DNA of 6,509 nt from Bradyrhizobium sp. (lineage in GTDB: Bacteria; Pseudomonadota; Alphaproteobacteria; Rhizobiales; Xanthobacteraceae). Position 1 is the first letter of the stretch; each line of letters begins with the position of its first letter. The notes beneath the pieces are model-generated. The model worked only from the letters and a program-made list of their open reading frames with translations, was not told the DNA's origin and ran no database searches. Where the stretch lies: contig JAQGKJ010000807.1 in assembly GCA_028290165.1 (NCBI GenBank), positions 1 through 6,509 of the forward strand, written 5' to 3'. The translations under genes were made by a program, and so were the position numbers. Shown piece by piece: positions 4,997 through 6,509 of the stretch.

Positions 4997-6509
4997 CTAT
5001 ACGTCGAGCAAATCATCGCTGGCGAATTCGGCCTTGTCGGAGATGAAAGCGAAGCGGGCTTCCGCCCTGGTGCCCATCAGGCGCTCGACGGAATCGGCGG
5101 TGCCCTCGCGGTCTTCGGTCAGCAGCACCACGCGCAGCAAGCTGCGCTTGGCCGGGTCCATGGTGGTTTCCTTCAGCTGCGCCGGCATCATTTCGCCGAG
5201 GCCCTTGAAACGGCCGATGTCGACCTTGGCGTTGGCGTTGAACTCGCTCTTGAGCAGCTCATCCCTGTGGGCGTCGTCGCGGGCATAGACCGTTTTGCTG
5301 CCATGGGTGAGCTTATAGAGCGGTGGCACCGCGAGATAGAGATGGCCCTGGTCGATCAGCGGCTGCATCGTCCTGTAGAAGAACGTGATCAAGAGCGAGG
5401 CGATATGCGCGCCGTCGACGTCGGCGTCGGTCATGATGATGATGCGCGAATAGCGCAAATCCTCTTCGCGATAATGCGCGCCGGTACCGCAGCCGATCGC
5501 CTGCATCAGGTCGGCGAGCTGCGCATTAGTGGTAAGTTTGTCCTTGCCCGCTGACGCGACGTTGAGGATCTTGCCGCGCAGGGGGAGGATGGCTTGGGTC
5601 TTGCGGTCGCGCGCCTGTTTGGCGCTGCCGCCGGCCGAGTCGCCCTCGACGATAAACAGTTCGGAGCCTTCGGCAGCCGTATCAGTGCAGTCGGCGAGCT
5701 TGCCGGGCAGGCGGAGCTTTTTCACCGCGGTCTTGCGCGAGATTTCTTTTTCGGCGCGGCGGCGCAGCCGCTCGTCGGCGCGCTCGATGACGAAATCCAG
5801 CAGCCTGTTGGCTTGCAGCGGATTGCCCGACAGCCAGTGGTCGAACGGGTCCTTGATGGCCTGTTCGACAATGCGCTGCGCTTCGGCGGTGGCGAGACGA
5901 TCCTTGGTCTGGCCCTGGAACTCCGGCTCGCGCACGAACACCGAGAGCATGACGGCGGCGCCGACCATGACGTCTTCGGAGGTGACGGTGGCAGCGCGCT
6001 TGCCCTGTCCAACGCGCTCGGCGTGGTCCTTCAAGCCGCGCAGCATCGCGCTGCGCATGCCGGATTCGTGGGTGCCGCCGTCCTGCGTCGGCACGGTGTT
6101 GCAATAGGAGGAGAGAAACCCGTCGGCGTCGGCGGTCCAGGCCACCGCCCATTCGCAGGTGCCGTGGGCACCGACACGCCCGGATTTGCCGGAAAAGATG
6201 TCGGGGTGCACGAGGGTATCGGCGTGGATCGCGGCGGCGAGATAATCCTTCAGGCCCCCGGGGAAGTGAAAACTGTCTTCCGCAGGCACATCGTCGACGC
6301 CCTTGAGCAGCGCCGGGTCGCAGCGCCAGCGGATCTCGACGCCGCCGAACAGATAGGCCTTCGAGCGCGCCATCTTGAAGACACGCTGCGGCTTGAACGC
6401 CGCCTTCGGCCCGAAGATCTGCGGTTCGGGGCGGAAACGCACTTTGGTGCCGCGCTTGTTCGGCACGCGGCCGAGCTTTTCCAGCTTGCTCTTCGGCGTG
6501 CCGCGCTCA
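4997..6509 (-). CDS. parE: DNA topoisomerase IV subunit B, C-terminal 503 residues (5' end outside window)
   Basis: ParE is the ATPase/TOPRIM subunit that works with ParC to unlink replicated chromosomes. The frame stays open to the right edge, with ERGTPKSKLEKLGR directly before VPNKRGTKVRF, so the GTG at 6466 is internal and the gene is cut by the window. Roughly the first 180 residues, holding the ATP-binding motifs, are missing. In visible numbering, the transducer domain carries PTQDGGTHESGM (140-151) and QTKDRL, whose Lys202 is the ATP-contacting lysine of the family. The TOPRIM domain has VEGDSAGGSAKQ with catalytic Glu288, PLRGKILNV (309-317), and the metal-binding DADVDG with Asp361, Asp363 and Asp365. 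IGRFKGLGEM is at 431-440. The segment ASAGKDKLTTNAQLADLMQAIGC after PLRGKILNV is the ParE form and is unlike GyrB, so GyrB is unlikely. The end DDLLDV-stop is typical of alphaproteobacterial ParE. All visible key residues are intact. Confidence 0.96.
   Translation of the reverse strand, partial: ERGTPKSKLEKLGRVPNKRGTKVRFRPEPQIFGPKAAFKPQRVFKMARSKAYLFGGVEIRWRCDPALLKGVDDVPAEDSFHFPGGLKDYLAAAIHADTLVHPDIFSGKSGRVGAHGTCEWAVAWTADADGFLSSYCNTVPTQDGGTHESGMRSAMLRGLKDHAERVGQGKRAATVTSEDVMVGAAVMLSVFVREPEFQGQTKDRLATAEAQRIVEQAIKDPFDHWLSGNPLQANRLLDFVIERADERLRRRAEKEISRKTAVKKLRLPGKLADCTDTAAEGSELFIVEGDSAGGSAKQARDRKTQAILPLRGKILNVASAGKDKLTTNAQLADLMQAIGCGTGAHYREEDLRYSRIIIMTDADVDGAHIASLLITFFYRTMQPLIDQGHLYLAVPPLYKLTHGSKTVYARDDAHRDELLKSEFNANAKVDIGRFKGLGEMMPAQLKETTMDPAKRSLLRVVLLTEDREGTADSVERLMGTRAEARFAFISDKAEFASDDLLDV

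Noticed and set aside
4907..5554. 215-codon plus-strand open frame opposite parE
   Set aside because: It lies antisense to highly conserved TOPRIM sequence. Long antisense frames are common in GC-rich genes, and no ribosome site or domain is seen.
5529..6107. 192-codon plus-strand open frame and overlapping minus-strand frames inside parE
   Set aside because: Their composition is Ser/Arg/Ala-biased, and they are explained as shadow frames of parE.

Overview
The window looks like ordinary chromosome from a GC-rich alphaproteobacterium, most likely of the Bradyrhizobium/Rhodopseudomonas (Nitrobacteraceae) type. That inference rests on three things. Three small outer-membrane beta-barrel proteins have the rhizobial-style mature N-terminus (AAD....YTKAP) and the C-terminus GPLVAKY. 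A ParE-type topoisomerase IV B subunit sits at the right edge. Coding frames favour G or C at third codon positions. No mobile element, CRISPR array, tRNA or rRNA is visible.

Layout, left to right. (1) Positions 1-457 (+) hold the 3' part of an unrecognised protein gene whose reading frame appears to break near 106-110. (2) Positions 621-1394 (+) encode an Omp25/Omp31-like outer-membrane barrel protein, followed by a strong intrinsic terminator at 1418-1448. (3) On the minus strand, a 61-residue two-helix membrane protein (2446-2261) precedes a short-chain dehydrogenase/reductase (2242-1472) by 18 bases, so the two are probably one operon that converges on gene (2). (4) Two related outer-membrane barrel genes lie on the minus strand (3452-2658 and 4609-3824). 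Each has its own leader, a GAGGAA ribosome binding site and its own terminator, so they look like a tandem duplication of a whole transcription unit rather than an operon. (5) Positions 6509-4997 (-) hold the last 503 codons of parE. The N-terminal ATPase part lies beyond the window.

The genes do not form an obvious pathway. The three porin-like proteins are envelope components. The reductase and its small membrane partner have no specific substrate that can be read from sequence. ParE is a housekeeping enzyme for chromosome decatenation. I see no convincing new multi-gene system here. The points most worth a second look are the near-identical terminator hairpins with a shared loop pattern, a conserved -10-like block in front of the two duplicated barrel genes, the frameshift in the first gene, and a small tandem repeat at 2564-2602.
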